Assembly: GCA_029310945.1 (NCBI GenBank) | Contig: JARJFC010000015.1 | Coordinates: forward strand, 30,227 to 94,226 | Origin: Leptospira sp. 96542 | GTDB lineage: Bacteria > Spirochaetota > Leptospiria > Leptospirales > Leptospiraceae | Reading direction: 5' to 3' | DNA: 64,000 nt | Shown: one piece after another, positions 1 through 10,658 of the stretch | How positions within the stretch are numbered: the first letter of the stretch is position 1 | Layout of the letters: each line of letters begins with the position of its first letter | Translations under genes and position numbers: made by a program | The notes under the pieces: generated by a model | The model's input: only the letters and a program-made list of their open reading frames with translations | Told to the model about the DNA's origin: nothing | Databases searched by the model: none

Positions 1-899
1 CACACATCCCCGTAATGCCTACGGAAGTCATAAATGCCCTAAAAAAATCCGAAAATCTGAACCCAAAATGGATTTTGGATGGAACCGCTGGTGAAGGGGG
101 GCATTCCAAACTCATTTTGGAAACCTTTCCCGAAGCCAAACTCATCCTCATTGACAGAGATGAAACCATGCTCGGGCGAGCAAAAAAACAAATTGGGAAT
201 TTGGAACGAGTTTTTCCCTTTCAAATGAATTTTTCTGAAGTGGATTCAGATTTTTTAGCCAGATTGGATTGCCCAGGGCTTGACGGAGCCCTCGTGGATC
301 TTGGAGTTTCACTCTTTCATTTTTTGCACTCAGGAAGGGGTTTTACGTTCAAAAACGAAGAACCGTTGGATATGCGCTTGGAGCCAGGGATTGGTCGAAA
401 AACTGCAGCCGATGTTGTGAATTTTAGTTCTGTCCTCCATTTAAAAAAGGTATTTTGGGATTACGGAGAAGAAAGATGGGCCTTAAAGATTGCAAATAAC
501 ATCATCCAGGCGAGGCATAAAAAGAAATTCGAAACCAATGTGGACTTGGCTCGTTTGGTAGAAACCTCCATCCCCCGGAAATTCTGGCCAAAGGAATCAC
601 ACCCGGCCACTAGGATTTTCCAGGCACTTAGGATTGAAGTGAATGAAGAATTGACCCATGCCGACAAAGGAATCAGGAATTTGGCGGGTTTACTCACATA
701 TGGGGGGGTTCTCACCTGCATTTCTTTCCATTCATTGGAAGATCGTATTGTAAAATGGGCCTTTCGTGAACTAAAAGAAATGGGAGGTTTTGAGATCCTC
801 ACGAAAAAACCAATGCTTCCCACTGAGGAAGAAACACGTTCTAACAGAGCTTCGCGTTCGGCAAAATTACGAGCTTTGAAACGCTCAAGACCGATATAA
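1..899 (+). CDS. rsmH: 16S rRNA (cytosine-1402-N4)-methyltransferase RsmH, 5' end cut by window
   Basis: RsmH (MraW) methylates N4 of C1402 in 16S rRNA using S-adenosylmethionine. The reading frame is open to the window edge. The codons just before the internal ATG at 15 spell HIPV, the conserved HxPV start of this family, so the true start lies upstream and the ATG at 15 is not it. The SAM-binding motif [10 protein letters not shown] lies about 22 residues after that ATG, followed by an acidic LIDRD strand. Further on are GALVDLGVS and the C-terminal [13 protein letters not shown] signature. The stop is 5 bases before the ftsL-like gene. The gene opens a division/cell-wall cluster, its usual place next to ftsL. 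Identity is secure; only the first few residues are missing. Confidence 0.96.
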   Translation, partial: HIPVMPTEVINALKKSENLNPKWILDGTAGEGGHSKLILETFPEAKLILIDRDETMLGRAKKQIGNLERVFPFQMNFSEVDSDFLARLDCPGLDGALVDLGVSLFHFLHSGRGFTFKNEEPLDMRLEPGIGRKTAADVVNFSSVLHLKKVFWDYGEERWALKIANNIIQARHKKKFETNVDLARLVETSIPRKFWPKESHPATRIFQALRIEVNEELTHADKGIRNLAGLLTYGGVLTCISFHSLEDRIVKWAFRELKEMGGFEILTKKPMLPTEEETRSNRASRSAKLRALKRSRPI

Positions 900-904
900 A
901 AACT

Positions 905-1252
905 ATGAAACCAAATTTTGTCAAAACAAACGATTTAACAAAATTTGTTGTGGATTTTTTCTACCCTTTACGAGTTTTTTTCGCCTTATTACCATTATAT
1001 GCATTTTTTTTTCTTTATGTTTGGCAGGGTTTAGAAAAAGCAAGGATTCTTCGTTCCATTCACGAAAAAACAAACACGGCAGAAGAATTGAAACGAAAGA
1101 ATGATGAATTAAAAATTGGGATTGTTTCCTATACTTCTGCTGAAAGAATTGAAACATTGTATCGAAGGACATACCAGTATTTGCCCATCAGTTTAGGAAA
1201 TAGAACGGTTACAGTAGAGCTTCCTCCAGAACCAAACCAAAAAAGAGAATGA
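905..1252 (+). CDS. ftsL: FtsL-like cell-division membrane protein
   Basis: This is a 115-residue protein with a short cytoplasmic N-terminus, one hydrophobic segment at about residues 22-40, then a charged helical stretch (about 41-75) that could form a coiled coil. That is the architecture of FtsL, a bitopic divisome protein that pairs with FtsB/DivIC. FtsL sequences are poorly conserved, so the call rests on topology, size and position between rsmH and the mur genes. It starts 5 bases after rsmH and its stop overlaps the murE start by four bases (ATGA), which suggests translational coupling. A possible FtsB/DivIC partner is encoded at 60892-61344. Confidence 0.75.
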   Translation: MKPNFVKTNDLTKFVVDFFYPLRVFFALLPLYAFFFLYVWQGLEKARILRSIHEKTNTAEELKRKNDELKIGIVSYTSAERIETLYRRTYQYLPISLGNRTVTVELPPEPNQKRE

Positions 1253-2784
1253 TATCCTTGAAAATTGCCGACCTTCTAAAAAAAATTCCTGAACTCAAAC
1301 TCATCCAAGGTGATCCAGAATCCAATATTAACTATGTCTGGGCAGATAGCAGGAAACTTTCGCTAGGCGATATTTTTGTTTTACCAGAAGAAACCATAGA
1401 TAAACAAAATTTTTACTTAAAAATGGCAAAGGAGAAAAAAGTCGATACCGTTCTTATCTCCAAAAAAGATAGTAAATTAGAATCCATTAAAAACTTTTCC
1501 AATGTACTCGAGTCAGAATCTAGTTTGGGAGAAACGCATGGTAGGTTAGCATCAACACTTGCTTACAATCCAAGTAAAAAATTAAAACTTGTGGGTATCA
1601 CAGGTACTAATGGAAAAACATCTCTCACTTATATTTTATACCATATAACAAAGAATTTAGGCAAACGAGTTGGTCTCATCGGTACGGTGCAAATCCTCGT
1701 TGGGGATAAACATATTGAAACGGGATACACAACACCAGACGCATCTTCACTCAATTTGATTTTAAAAGAGATGGTCGAAGCGGAAATCGAATATGTATTT
1801 ATGGAAGTGAGTTCCCATGGTTTAAAACTGGGAAGGGTGGCTGGGCTTGAACTTACAGGTGCAGGTTTTACGAATCTCACACAAGACCACCTTGATTTTC
1901 ATTTGAGTATGGAAGATTACCTGGAAAGTAAATTTAAAATTTTCACATTACTCGAACAATCATCGGTAAAAAACAAATTCGGTTTGGTTGCCGGTGATGT
2001 TTCTTATGGGAAAGAAATGATTCAAAAAATCACGGAATCAAATTTAAAAACGCCCATATCGGTTTTAGGAGTTTCTGGCGAATACCATGTATCCAATTCT
2101 AAATTGGGTTTGGATGGCAGCGATTTTCGTTTACACAAAAAAGAGAAAAATCTTCCCTTCATCGAGGTTAGGCGAATCAAAACAAATTTACTCGGCAATT
2201 TTAATGTTTTTAATACAGCCTTCGCCGCTTGTATCGCTTACGAATTGGGTTTTGATTGGGACAAAGTCATTCATTCTCTTTCTAATATTCCTACAGTTCC
2301 TGGTCGGTTCCAAGTGGTTCCTTTCCCCGATCAGTCTAGGATTGCTGTTGTGGATTATGCCCACACCCCAGATGCTTTGGATAATATCTTAAAGAGCTGT
2401 GTTGAAATTGGGCCAAGAGAACTCATTTGCCTTTTTGGTTGTGGTGGAGATCGAGATAAAACGAAACGTCCGTTAATGGCAAAAATTGCGGAACAACATT
2501 CGGATTTTGTGATCATCACATCTGACAATCCCCGGACGGAAGATCCAAATTCCATTTTGGATGAAATTGAGGCCGGTTTTTCTCGTGGTTTCAAACGTTA
2601 TGAAAAGATCGTGGACCGAAGAGAGGCAATTCAGCGGGCAGTTTCACTTTTGGACAAAAATGGGATTTTGGTTGTGGCAGGCAAGGGTCATGAAACCTAC
2701 CAAATCATCGGAAAAGAAAAAACACATTTTGTAGATTTTGAAGAAATAGAGAAGGCTTTCCAAAATTTGGAAAACAGCCGATAG
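1249..2784 (+). CDS. murE: UDP-N-acetylmuramoyl-tripeptide synthetase MurE (meso-DAP type)
   Basis: MurE adds the third amino acid to UDP-MurNAc-L-Ala-D-Glu in the cytoplasm with ATP. The 511-residue protein has the Mur ligase layout: an N-terminal UDP-binding domain with DSRK near residue 33, an ATP-binding motif [10 protein letters not shown] at 116-125, a central domain with EVSSHGL, and a C-terminal domain. The motif DNPR at about 426-429 is the residue set associated with meso-diaminopimelate ligases, so the predicted substrate is meso-DAP rather than lysine. A late GKGHE motif near residue 478 is also typical. It overlaps the ftsL-like gene by 4 bases and is followed 10 bases later by mraY. 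Transpeptidase ftsI, usually between ftsL and murE, is absent here. Confidence 0.96.
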   Translation: MISLKIADLLKKIPELKLIQGDPESNINYVWADSRKLSLGDIFVLPEETIDKQNFYLKMAKEKKVDTVLISKKDSKLESIKNFSNVLESESSLGETHGRLASTLAYNPSKKLKLVGITGTNGKTSLTYILYHITKNLGKRVGLIGTVQILVGDKHIETGYTTPDASSLNLILKEMVEAEIEYVFMEVSSHGLKLGRVAGLELTGAGFTNLTQDHLDFHLSMEDYLESKFKIFTLLEQSSVKNKFGLVAGDVSYGKEMIQKITESNLKTPISVLGVSGEYHVSNSKLGLDGSDFRLHKKEKNLPFIEVRRIKTNLLGNFNVFNTAFAACIAYELGFDWDKVIHSLSNIPTVPGRFQVVPFPDQSRIAVVDYAHTPDALDNILKSCVEIGPRELICLFGCGGDRDKTKRPLMAKIAEQHSDFVIITSDNPRTEDPNSILDEIEAGFSRGFKRYEKIVDRREAIQRAVSLLDKNGILVVAGKGHETYQIIGKEKTHFVDFEEIEKAFQNLENSR

Positions 2785-2794
2785 AGGAAGGGAT

Positions 2795-3907
2795 ATGTTC
2801 CAATGGATATTTGAAACGTTTGGAAACGATTACGGATTTTTAAGAGTGTTTGGGTATGTGACCCTTCGTGCCATGTTGGCTGGTCTCACATCAATGTTTA
2901 TCACCTTTCTATTTGGTAAATCGCTGATTTCATTTTTACTTTCTTTAAAATTCAGAGAGTCAGTCCGGAACGACGGACCTGAATCCCATGCCTCCAAATC
3001 AGGAACACCGACTATGGGTGGTCTCATCATGATTTTGTCCCTTACCATCTCCATTTTACTCTGGGGAAATTTGGGAAACTGGAATGTGATTTTACTCCTT
3101 GTTTCAGCCATTCTTTTTGCTGGTCTTGGATTTGTGGACGATTACATGAAGTCTGTTAAAAAAATAAAAGGTGGGATGCGGGCACGAACGAAATTCCTTG
3201 TGACAATATTTTTTGCCGTAAGTATCACCTATCTTTATTATTATATTACGGGGAAGCCAAACCAGAATCTTGCAAAAGGTCCAGTGTTTGCCTTGACTGA
3301 TTTATTTTTACCATTTTTAAAAGGTCCAGTTTTGAACTTAGGAATTTTGGCTGTTCCCTTTGCCATTTTAGTCCTCATTGGAAGTTCCCATGCCGTCAAC
3401 CTAACAGATGGTTTGGATGGACTTGCTTCGGGAACGGTTGTCATTGCCACAGCCACTTTTAGTTTAATTGCTTATGTATCAGGCACACCTTCCGCTGCCG
3501 CTTATTTGCATATACCATACTTACCTGGTTCCCACGAGTATGCGGTTTTTCTGGCTGGGCTTTCTGGAGCACTACTTGGTTTTTTATGGTTCAATTGCCA
3601 TCCTGCCCAAGTGTTTATGGGAGATACTGGTTCTTTGTTTTTGGGATCCACTCTTGGGCTTGTGGCCATTATGTTAAAAAAGGAATTTTTACTCGTCATC
3701 CTCGGTGGAATTTTTGTGGCAGAAGCAGTCAGCGTTATGTTGCAAGTAACATCCTTTAAACTCACGGGAAAACGAATTTTTAAAATGGCACCACTCCATC
3801 ATCATTTTGAACTCCTAGGTTGGTCAGAAGAAAAAGTTGTGATACGATTTTGGATCATTGGCATCATCCTTGCCATCATCACACTTTCGACTTTAAAAAT
3901 TCAGTGA
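2795..3907 (+). CDS. mraY: Phospho-N-acetylmuramoyl-pentapeptide-transferase MraY
   Basis: MraY transfers phospho-MurNAc-pentapeptide to undecaprenyl phosphate, making lipid I at the inner membrane. The 370-residue protein is polytopic, with about ten hydrophobic segments. It carries the family motifs in order: an aspartate pair in GFVDDYMK near 112-119, [12 protein letters not shown] near 202-213, [11 protein letters not shown] near 274-284 and the histidine cluster APLHHHFE near 332-339. Length and motif spacing are normal. It starts 10 bases after murE, and its TGA stop shares four bases with the GTG start of ftsW (GTGA). In many bacteria murD sits between mraY and ftsW; it is missing here. 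Confidence 0.97.
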   Translation: MFQWIFETFGNDYGFLRVFGYVTLRAMLAGLTSMFITFLFGKSLISFLLSLKFRESVRNDGPESHASKSGTPTMGGLIMILSLTISILLWGNLGNWNVILLLVSAILFAGLGFVDDYMKSVKKIKGGMRARTKFLVTIFFAVSITYLYYYITGKPNQNLAKGPVFALTDLFLPFLKGPVLNLGILAVPFAILVLIGSSHAVNLTDGLDGLASGTVVIATATFSLIAYVSGTPSAAAYLHIPYLPGSHEYAVFLAGLSGALLGFLWFNCHPAQVFMGDTGSLFLGSTLGLVAIMLKKEFLLVILGGIFVAEAVSVMLQVTSFKLTGKRIFKMAPLHHHFELLGWSEEKVVIRFWIIGIILAIITLSTLKIQ

Positions 3908-5055
3908 AAAACACTTTCGTTTTCTTACAGAATGTTTTTAAATTTGGTTCGTCTCGTATCGACGGACCTTTTTTGTATTTCATATTTTTATTATTTGGAC
4001 TTGGTATCATCGTCATGTACAGTGCCTCTGTCCATCCCGCCGAACGTGAATTTTCAAACCCATACTACTATTTAGAAAAACAAGTTTTGTGGGGGAGTGT
4101 CTCTGTATTCTTATTTTTGGTATTTTCGAAAATTCCTTATGAGTTTTTGGTTCGGTGGTCTTTTTTACTTTGTCTTCTCAGTGTGGCTCTCCTCGCGGCT
4201 GTTTTTGTTCCTGGGCTTGGTAAGTCAGTGGGTACTAGTTATGGGAGAAGTTTTAATCGCTGGATCCAAATAGGTGGTTTTCAGATGCAGCCATCTGAAT
4301 TTTCTAAAATTAGTATATTGTTATTTTTGTCCTATTTTTTTTATAATTTTGATTTTAAAAAGGTAATTTGGGATACAAAAAAAATTGTTTCCATAATATT
4401 GATTTTGTTCATTTTATTATTGATTGTTGTTGAGCCTGCTTTCGGAACTACAGTGGAAATCCTTGTAGTCTTATTTTTTTTTGTTTTGCTCGCTGGTTTT
4501 CCGATCAAACGTTTGGTGTTACTTGGCGTTTCTATCTTACCACTTCTACTCATTCTTGTTACCCAAGTTGGTTACAGAAAAAAACGAATCGAAATTTGGC
4601 TGAACCCCTACCAGTATCGCTTCGATGAAGGCCACCAGTTAGTTACGAGTTTTCGTGCATTTTTTGACGGAGGTAGTTTTGGGCGCCCGATCGGAACAGG
4701 GTATTCGCACCGTTATTTAGCCTATAGCCACACCGATTTTGTACTTGCAACATTCGTTGAGGATTTTGGCTTTTTGGGATTTTTTTGTTTTTTTTGCCTT
4801 GTGTTGTTTTTTTTATACCGGGTGTATGCGCTTCTAGTTCGAACAAAAGATAAACTCGGATTCTTTTTGGGTTCAGGAATCCTCATCCTTCTTAGCATCC
4901 AAATTTTACTCAATTTATTTGTGGTTACTGGCATTGTTCCAGTCACAGGTATTTCGTTGCCATTTTTAAGTTACGGTGGATCTTCACTCCTTACAATTTT
5001 TATCTTACTTGGAATCCTTGCCAACATCACAAGAAGGGAAAATTTGGTATTATGA
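3904..5055 (+). CDS. ftsW: FtsW, SEDS-family peptidoglycan glycosyltransferase
   Basis: FtsW polymerises lipid II into septal glycan strands together with a class B PBP. I place the start at GTG 3904, which overlaps the mraY stop as GTGA. The frame is open further upstream to an ATG at 3820, but that lies inside mraY and would add an unlikely hydrophilic extension. From GTG the protein has 383 residues and about ten membrane segments. SEDS features include the early IVMYSAS segment, a [14 protein letters not shown] block, an EDFGFLGF segment and the C-terminal PFLSYGGSS signature. RodA is the alternative, but the cluster position next to murG favours FtsW. The stop overlaps the murG start by 4 bases (ATGA). 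Confidence 0.93.
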   Translation: MKNTFVFLQNVFKFGSSRIDGPFLYFIFLLFGLGIIVMYSASVHPAEREFSNPYYYLEKQVLWGSVSVFLFLVFSKIPYEFLVRWSFLLCLLSVALLAAVFVPGLGKSVGTSYGRSFNRWIQIGGFQMQPSEFSKISILLFLSYFFYNFDFKKVIWDTKKIVSIILILFILLLIVVEPAFGTTVEILVVLFFFVLLAGFPIKRLVLLGVSILPLLLILVTQVGYRKKRIEIWLNPYQYRFDEGHQLVTSFRAFFDGGSFGRPIGTGYSHRYLAYSHTDFVLATFVEDFGFLGFFCFFCLVLFFLYRVYALLVRTKDKLGFFLGSGILILLSIQILLNLFVVTGIVPVTGISLPFLSYGGSSLLTIFILLGILANITRRENLVL

Positions 5056-6137
5056 ATGGATCTATTGTTATTTCCTGCGGTGGAACGGGTGGACATATTT
5101 CACCTGGTGTGGCTTTGGCCGAAATTTTAGTTGAAAAACAAAAAGATATAGGTCTCAGTGGGGTGTACATCCATTCGCTTAATCGCAATAAGGATAACCC
5201 TGATTTACAAACACCACCTTGCGAAGTTTTATGGCACCATATTCCGCAATTAGGTGGTTTTAAGACTCTCATTTACCCTTTTTTATTCATTCTACCACTT
5301 ATTAAAACAAGTTTGCATTTTAGAAAACGGAATGTACAGTATGTGATTGGAATGGGTGGGTATTCAAGTTTACCTGCTATACTCTATGCCATTTTATTTC
5401 GCAAAAAACTCTTCTTATGCGAACAGAATTGTGTTCCTGGAAAAATCACACGGATATTTAGCCGTTTTGCTGAAAAAATAGCTCTTAGTTTTCCCCTTTG
5501 TGATGGATATTCCATTGATGGCAAAGTGATTGGAAATCCCATCAGAAGGAAGGTCGTTCCAAATCAGCTCAATATTCGTCAAAATGAAAACTTGCATGAG
5601 GGTAGAAAAAACACCATCAACGTGCTTGTGTTAGGTGGCTCGCAGGGAGCACGCCAACTAAACCAAATGATTTTAGGCGCTATGGAAAATGAAGATGTAT
5701 CATCTAAATTTAAGTTTAGGCTCCTGACTGGAACTTCACTCTATGACGAAACCAAAAAAAAATCCAAAGGCAATGCAGAAATCATTTCGTATGCCAACGA
5801 TATGAAACCCAATTATGAATGGGCAAACTTAGTAGTGGCAAGGTCAGGTGCTGGTGTCATTGCTGAATGTTTGGTATTTGGTTTGCCTATGGTACTCATT
5901 CCTTATCCGTATGCTGCAGATAACCACCAAAAAGAAAATGCAATCTATATAGAACAAATGGGTGCAGCCAAAATCATTCATTCTACAAGTGACGACCCAA
6001 GTGCCCTGGTTAAATTCCTCTTGGGATGGAAAGAAGACGCAAATTCGTTAAAAGAAATGGGTCATAGTTCACTTGCACTTTCCAATGTAAATGCGGCTTT
6101 CCAAACCGTTGTCTACTTTTTTGCAACTAAGGATTGA
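5052..6137 (+). CDS. murG: MurG, lipid II-forming GlcNAc transferase
   Basis: MurG transfers GlcNAc from UDP-GlcNAc to lipid I at the cytoplasmic face of the membrane, giving lipid II. The 361-residue protein is a GT-B glycosyltransferase. It has the N-terminal glycine-rich loop GGTGGHISPG at residues 10-19, a second glycine-rich loop GGSQGARQLN at about 195-204, and the UDP-GlcNAc-binding ARSGAGVIAE segment near 264 followed by PYPYAADNHQ. The region around 170-190 is more hydrophilic than usual and lengthens a loop. Its ATG overlaps the ftsW stop, and murC follows after 9 bases, so murG belongs to the same transcription unit. Confidence 0.96.
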   Translation: MNGSIVISCGGTGGHISPGVALAEILVEKQKDIGLSGVYIHSLNRNKDNPDLQTPPCEVLWHHIPQLGGFKTLIYPFLFILPLIKTSLHFRKRNVQYVIGMGGYSSLPAILYAILFRKKLFLCEQNCVPGKITRIFSRFAEKIALSFPLCDGYSIDGKVIGNPIRRKVVPNQLNIRQNENLHEGRKNTINVLVLGGSQGARQLNQMILGAMENEDVSSKFKFRLLTGTSLYDETKKKSKGNAEIISYANDMKPNYEWANLVVARSGAGVIAECLVFGLPMVLIPYPYAADNHQKENAIYIEQMGAAKIIHSTSDDPSALVKFLLGWKEDANSLKEMGHSSLALSNVNAAFQTVVYFFATKD

Positions 6138-6146
6138 AATTTTCGC

Positions 6147-7574
6147 ATGACTACTGTTTCGACTACAGTTCTTTTTTTAGGTATAGGTGGGAGTGGTATG
6201 TCAAGCCTTGCCCATATGGCTTTGGATCTTGGTCAAACTGTGATTGGGTATGATAAAGCAGAATCGAAAGTAACTGAACTTTTAAAAAAACGGGGAGCTA
6301 TCATTCATCCGAATTTGGATGCGGTTCCCCTCACTAGTATCGATCTTGTGGTATATAGTTCTGCCATCCACGATAAATTTCCTAATCTTTTTGAAACCAT
6401 CCGAAGTAAGAACATTCCAGTTTTGCATAGATCAACTTATTTACACCAAATTGTTTCTAAAAAAAAATCGATTTCCATTGCTGGTAGTCATGGCAAAACA
6501 TCTACCACTACCATGGTGAGCCAAATCCTCATCGAATCGGGGATGGATCCGACTGTAATGATCGGAGGAGATACTGAAGTTCTAGGTGGCAAGGGAGGCA
6601 AGGGTGGGCTTGGGGATTATGCCGTTTATGAATCCGACGAATCAGATGGAAGTTTTTTAAACCACAAAGCGCAGATTCGTATTTTGACAAATATCGATAA
6701 CGACCACCTTGACCACTACAAAACAAGGGAACGACTAGAAAATGCCTTCTTAAAATATATGGCTTTTGATACACAGGGGCATTTGGTTTTGTATTTGGAC
6801 GATTCGGGTATTACCGATGTATTGAATCACAATATAGGCGATATCGAATATGATGCAAATTTCCACCTATGGGTTGTTACCGATAAAACTAAATTTAATC
6901 ACAGCCAAATCTTAAACCAATTAAAAGAAAAATTAAACTCTCATTTGCACTGTATTTTTTATACTTTTGAAAAGGAAAGTTTAGTTTTAAAATCAGAAGA
7001 AGGCAAAGAATTCCTTTTACAATTAACTTTCCCTGGAGTTCATTATTTAACAAACGGATCTTTGGCGGTCGTGGCTTCCAAGATTGTTGGTGTTGAAGAA
7101 AAAAAATCCGTAAACATCCTCAGAGAATACAAAGGTGTAAAACGTAGGCAAGAAAAACTTGGTGAATGGAAAGGAGTCACTGTCATCGATGATTATGGCC
7201 ATCACCCGACCGAAATCCAAATGGTGATTCAATCTCTGAAAGAAAAATGGCAAGGGGTAGGCAGACTCATTGTTCTTTTCCAACCTCACCGTTACACACG
7301 CACCCAACTTCTACTAAGTGAACTTGCTCATTCATTGGGCGCGGCAGATTTTGTTTTTCTTTTGCCCATTTATTCAGCAGGCGAAGAACCAATCCCAGGA
7401 ATCAGTCACGATTCTTTTTTAACTCATATGGATTCTAAAAATACCAGTTTACTTTCGGGACAAATTTTAGCCGATGTTCATTCCATCAAACAAATCTTAT
7501 CCTCTGGCGATTGTTTTCTTTGCCTCGGTGCGGGCAACGTTCGTTCCTGGGGCGAAACTTTAATCGGAACTTAA
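6147..7574 (+). CDS. murC: UDP-N-acetylmuramate-L-alanine ligase MurC
   Basis: MurC adds L-alanine to UDP-MurNAc with ATP, the first step of stem-peptide synthesis. The 475-residue protein has the N-terminal Rossmann motif GIGGSGMSS at 12-20, the ATP loop GSHGKTSTTTM at about 113-123, the ESDESDGSF segment, and a C-terminal ligase domain with DDYGHHPTE and QPHRYTR. All are standard MurC signatures. A small glycine/lysine repeat (GGKGGKGGLGD, from near base 6588) sits before the ESDESD segment and looks like a short local duplication. It is the last gene of the forward cluster. Its stop is only 3 bases from the stop of the convergent purK, with no terminator between. Other usual cluster members (murB, ddl, ftsQ, ftsA, ftsZ) are not found downstream. 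Confidence 0.96.
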   Translation: MTTVSTTVLFLGIGGSGMSSLAHMALDLGQTVIGYDKAESKVTELLKKRGAIIHPNLDAVPLTSIDLVVYSSAIHDKFPNLFETIRSKNIPVLHRSTYLHQIVSKKKSISIAGSHGKTSTTTMVSQILIESGMDPTVMIGGDTEVLGGKGGKGGLGDYAVYESDESDGSFLNHKAQIRILTNIDNDHLDHYKTRERLENAFLKYMAFDTQGHLVLYLDDSGITDVLNHNIGDIEYDANFHLWVVTDKTKFNHSQILNQLKEKLNSHLHCIFYTFEKESLVLKSEEGKEFLLQLTFPGVHYLTNGSLAVVASKIVGVEEKKSVNILREYKGVKRRQEKLGEWKGVTVIDDYGHHPTEIQMVIQSLKEKWQGVGRLIVLFQPHRYTRTQLLLSELAHSLGAADFVFLLPIYSAGEEPIPGISHDSFLTHMDSKNTSLLSGQILADVHSIKQILSSGDCFLCLGAGNVRSWGETLIGT

Positions 7575-7577
7575 AGG

Positions 7578-8687
7578 TTAGATTTCGAGTATTTCGGTAT
7601 CAATCTCCGAAAAATTTCCCTTAAAGTTGATATGTCCCATCTTCCTTGCGGTTTTTGCGGTTTCTTTTCCATACAAATGGAGCCTGTACCGGTCGTTTTT
7701 AAGGTAATCCTTGAACTTTAGCATCCGTTCCAAAAAATCATGACCTAGAATATTTCGCATAACCGTAGGTTTGGGGAATAACTTGTTTGGAGCGTTCTCT
7801 CCAGTAATGGCCATTAGGTGGAGGTGGAATTGGGAAAAACTCTCACAGTCTTGGCTAAAATGACCTGAATTGTGGGGCCTTGGTGCAAATTCATTCAAAT
7901 AAAGAACCTCTCCCTTTACAAAAAACTCAACCCCAAGTGTACCCACATAACGCAAATCTTCTGCTAAATGTTTGGCCATGTCCCAAGCTTTTTGGTTCAC
8001 TGCCTCTGGGATCCGAGCCGGAAAAATCGAGGTGTCTAGTATATGATTTTTATGAATGTTTTCTACAGAACCGAAACTTATGAATTCACCCGTTGTAAAC
8101 CGAGTCCCAACAACACTGATTTCCAAATCAAACTTCACTACCTCTTCGATTAAATATTCTTCGTTTCCCGTAGGAAATGCAGAATTCAAAAAAACTTGGA
8201 GTTCCCCTTCGGAACTAACTTTTGTTTGACCTTTGCCATCATACCCGAATTTTAAAGTTTTGATGATCCAAGGAAATCCGAAAGGTATTTGATTTGATTT
8301 TGAGTTTTTTGTTAGGTGGTAGAATCCGGCAGTTAAAAATCCTAATTTTTTAAAATGAGATTTTTCTAAAAATCGATCCTGGGCAATTTTTAGGATAGAA
8401 GGTTTTGGGTGGATTTGAATTTTACCTTCCCAGGTTTCCAAAAAATCCAAAGTTTTGGGTGGGATGTTTTCGAACTCAAAACTTAAGACGCCAATCGAGC
8501 TTAAAAACTTTGTGAGTTGAATTTTATCTTCATATGAACCAACCCATTCGATCGCACCAGCTTTCTGGGCGGGGGATCCTGCTTCTGGCGAATAACAATG
8601 TACAGAGAGTCCTGAAGGCAATGCCTCCTGGCACATCATCTGCCCCAGCTGTCCAGAACCCATCACACCAATTTGGATTTGTTTCAA
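7578..8687 (-). CDS. purK: N5-carboxyaminoimidazole ribonucleotide synthase PurK
   Basis: PurK is an ATP-grasp enzyme that converts AIR, bicarbonate and ATP into N5-CAIR in purine synthesis. The N-terminal motif GVMGSGQLGQMM is the PurK biotin-carboxylase-like start. FEFENIP, GYDGKGQ and NEFAPRPHNSGH follow, all family hallmarks. I chose TTG at 8687 because it is preceded by GAAGG at good spacing and lies 10 bases after the purE stop; this gives 369 residues. An upstream ATG at 8750 would overlap purE by 53 bases and add a tail of about 21 residues without homology features. It is the third gene of murF-purE-purK and supplies the substrate for PurE. Confidence 0.93.
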   Translation of the reverse strand: MKQIQIGVMGSGQLGQMMCQEALPSGLSVHCYSPEAGSPAQKAGAIEWVGSYEDKIQLTKFLSSIGVLSFEFENIPPKTLDFLETWEGKIQIHPKPSILKIAQDRFLEKSHFKKLGFLTAGFYHLTKNSKSNQIPFGFPWIIKTLKFGYDGKGQTKVSSEGELQVFLNSAFPTGNEEYLIEEVVKFDLEISVVGTRFTTGEFISFGSVENIHKNHILDTSIFPARIPEAVNQKAWDMAKHLAEDLRYVGTLGVEFFVKGEVLYLNEFAPRPHNSGHFSQDCESFSQFHLHLMAITGENAPNKLFPKPTVMRNILGHDFLERMLKFKDYLKNDRYRLHLYGKETAKTARKMGHINFKGNFSEIDTEILEI

Positions 8688-8697
8688 TTTTTGGCCT

Positions 8698-9195
8698 TCA
8701 AATGAGTTCCGAATTTTTTGCCAGGGCAGTTGCTTTCGCATCCTCCGCAAACAATTCTAATTTTTGGTGCAGTTCTGGAAATTGTACGCTCAGGATTCGA
8801 ACAGCAAGGAGAGCTGCATTGGCCGCTCCACTTGTACCTATGGCCAAAGTTCCCACAGGTACTCCTTTTGGCATTTGTACAATGGAGAGTAAGCTATCAT
8901 ACCCTGAAAGGGCTTTGGATTGGATGGGTACGCCGAGCACTGGCAATGTCGTGAGGGAAGCTGTCATCCCAGGGAGGTGGGCAGCTCCACCCGCACCCGC
9001 AATGATGACAGAAAAACCATTGGCCTTTGCTGTTTTTGCAAATTCAAACATACGTTCCGGGGAACGGTGAGCGGATACAATTTCTTTTACAAATGGCACA
9101 CCAAATGATTCTAAAATAATACAAGTTTCTTTCATTGTTTCCCAATCGGAATGGGAACCCATAATGACAGCCACTTTGCCAAAATTCTGCGACAT
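8698..9195 (-). CDS. purE: N5-carboxyaminoimidazole ribonucleotide mutase PurE (class I)
   Basis: PurE class I moves the carboxyl group of N5-CAIR to give CAIR in purine synthesis, working after PurK. From ATG 9195 the protein has 165 residues, the family's normal size, and begins directly before the strand [21 protein letters not shown] near 41 and [11 protein letters not shown] near 70 form the active site. A TTG at 9246 would extend it by 17 residues and overlap murF. I reject it because the extension is not typical, although no strong ribosome site precedes 9195. The adjacent purK supports class I (bacterial mutase) rather than class II (AIR carboxylase), which some other spirochaetes use. 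Confidence 0.93.
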   Translation of the reverse strand: MSQNFGKVAVIMGSHSDWETMKETCIILESFGVPFVKEIVSAHRSPERMFEFAKTAKANGFSVIIAGAGGAAHLPGMTASLTTLPVLGVPIQSKALSGYDSLLSIVQMPKGVPVGTLAIGTSGAANAALLAVRILSVQFPELHQKLELFAEDAKATALAKNSELI

Positions 9196-9226
9196 AGGAT
9201 TCAATTTAGAAATTTGGTTCCTGGTT

Positions 9227-10606
9227 TCAAGCCTTAAATGAGACAAGTGCTTCCACGATTGTTTCCATTTTCATAGACCGTGAACCCTTCACAAGGATGA
9301 CGCTGCCCTTTGGAATATTGGTTTTTGTATATTCGATTAAGTCCGTATGTGTTTCAAAGTATTTGGAATTTCGTAGAACCTTTGTCAGCTCTTTCATAGG
9401 TTCTCCTAAAACCAAGACCTCACCCCTGCCATAATTTTTTATGTACAGACCTAGATCTTTATGATAAAATTTGGATTGGGAACCGAGTTCTTTCATTGTC
9501 CCCAAAATCCAAACTACATTCTTTACACCTGCAAATTGAACGCTTGCATCAATGGATGATTTCATCGATTCAGGATTTGCATTATAACTGTCATCGATGA
9601 TGGTGAAATATCCTTTTTTGATATCCAATCGTTTGTTCGGGCTTTTGAAATTTTGAATCGTTTTGATGATTTGTTCGGAAGGAAGGGCAAGGTATTCAGC
9701 CACTTCCAAAACTCCCCGAAGATTACTTAGAAGTTTTATACCAGGGAGTTTCCAATGAATGAGATTTTTATTCCAACCAAGAACGAAACCATCTCGTTTT
9801 GTGGATTCGATTTTTAATTTTGTTTTTTTTGTATGACCCCAAATCAACAATCGTGTCTTTAACTTTTTTGCCCTTTGTTTGACGATAGATAAAAATTCCA
9901 AATCATCGGGTACAAATAGAACTCCATCCTTTCGCATTCCAAGTAGAATGTCAGATTTTTCAAGGGCAATGGTTTCTCGTTTTTTCAAATTTTCAATATG
10001 GGCAGAACCTATGTTTGTGATGAGGGAGTGGGTTGGTTCCGCAATTTTTGATAACCTTTCAATTTCTCCCCTGTGGTTCATTCCCAATTCACAAACAACT
10101 ACTTGTGTGTATTCCTGTATTCGAAACAAAGTGAAAGGGAGTCCAATCTCATTATTATAGTTTTTTTCTGTGATTACCAAATCCCTTCTTGGAAGGTAAG
10201 AAAAAAGCCCACCTAATAAATCTTTTGTGGTTGTTTTCCCTGAAGAACCAGTGATGGCCAGCACATAAGGATCAAACCGATTTCTATGATGGTTGGCCAA
10301 TTTCCCCAAGGCCAAAAGTCCATCCTTTACAAAAATAGCTTTTGTCGTTTCCTCTTTTGTGAGTTTTTCCAAAATAGGATGGTTTGTTTCGCATAAAAAT
10401 CCTGATGCACCTTTACCCAAAGCATCCTTTATGAATTCGTGTCCGTCCCGTGCTCCCCGTAGTGGCACAAAGAGGGTGTTTGGTTTGCATTCGGAAGAGG
10501 CGGTAGAGATCCATCGAAATTTGGGATTCTTCGTGAGTAAGACAGGTTTCTTTTTTGTTAGGACGGTTAGAATTGTTGACAACGAATATTCAAATGGTGC
10601 GATCAT
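9227..10606 (-). CDS. murF: UDP-N-acetylmuramoyl-tripeptide-D-alanyl-D-alanine ligase MurF
   Basis: MurF adds D-Ala-D-Ala to UDP-MurNAc-tripeptide, completing the soluble peptidoglycan precursor. The 459-residue protein has an N-terminal substrate domain with [15 protein letters not shown], the ATP loop [12 protein letters not shown] at about 118-129, NYNNEIGLP and [10 protein letters not shown] in the central domain, and [11 protein letters not shown] near 335 in the C-terminal domain, a MurF-specific motif. It is encoded apart from the forward mur cluster, on the opposite strand and upstream of purE-purK. Its start lies 52 bases from the divergent oxidoreductase gene, so a shared divergent promoter region is likely. 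Confidence 0.95.
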   Translation of the reverse strand: MIAPFEYSLSTILTVLTKKKPVLLTKNPKFRWISTASSECKPNTLFVPLRGARDGHEFIKDALGKGASGFLCETNHPILEKLTKEETTKAIFVKDGLLALGKLANHHRNRFDPYVLAITGSSGKTTTKDLLGGLFSYLPRRDLVITEKNYNNEIGLPFTLFRIQEYTQVVVCELGMNHRGEIERLSKIAEPTHSLITNIGSAHIENLKKRETIALEKSDILLGMRKDGVLFVPDDLEFLSIVKQRAKKLKTRLLIWGHTKKTKLKIESTKRDGFVLGWNKNLIHWKLPGIKLLSNLRGVLEVAEYLALPSEQIIKTIQNFKSPNKRLDIKKGYFTIIDDSYNANPESMKSSIDASVQFAGVKNVVWILGTMKELGSQSKFYHKDLGLYIKNYGRGEVLVLGEPMKELTKVLRNSKYFETHTDLIEYTKTNIPKGSVILVKGSRSMKMETIVEALVSFKA

Positions 10607-10658
10607 AGGGTCTAAACCATCTTTCTTTGTTTGTTTGGTTTTGGAAGAAAAGTTTCAT

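Noticed and set aside
3820..3903. Extended FtsW start at ATG 3820
   Set aside because: The extension lies inside mraY and is hydrophilic and histidine-rich; GTG 3904 overlaps the mraY stop as GTGA, matching the rest of the cluster.
6588..6612. Possible tandem repeat in murC
   Set aside because: The two near-copies of GGCAAGGGAG/T are only a short glycine-lysine stretch in an otherwise normal MurC and do not suggest a mobile repeat.
8534..9070. 178-residue + strand ORF over purE and purK
   Set aside because: It is antisense to two secure purine genes and has no family features.
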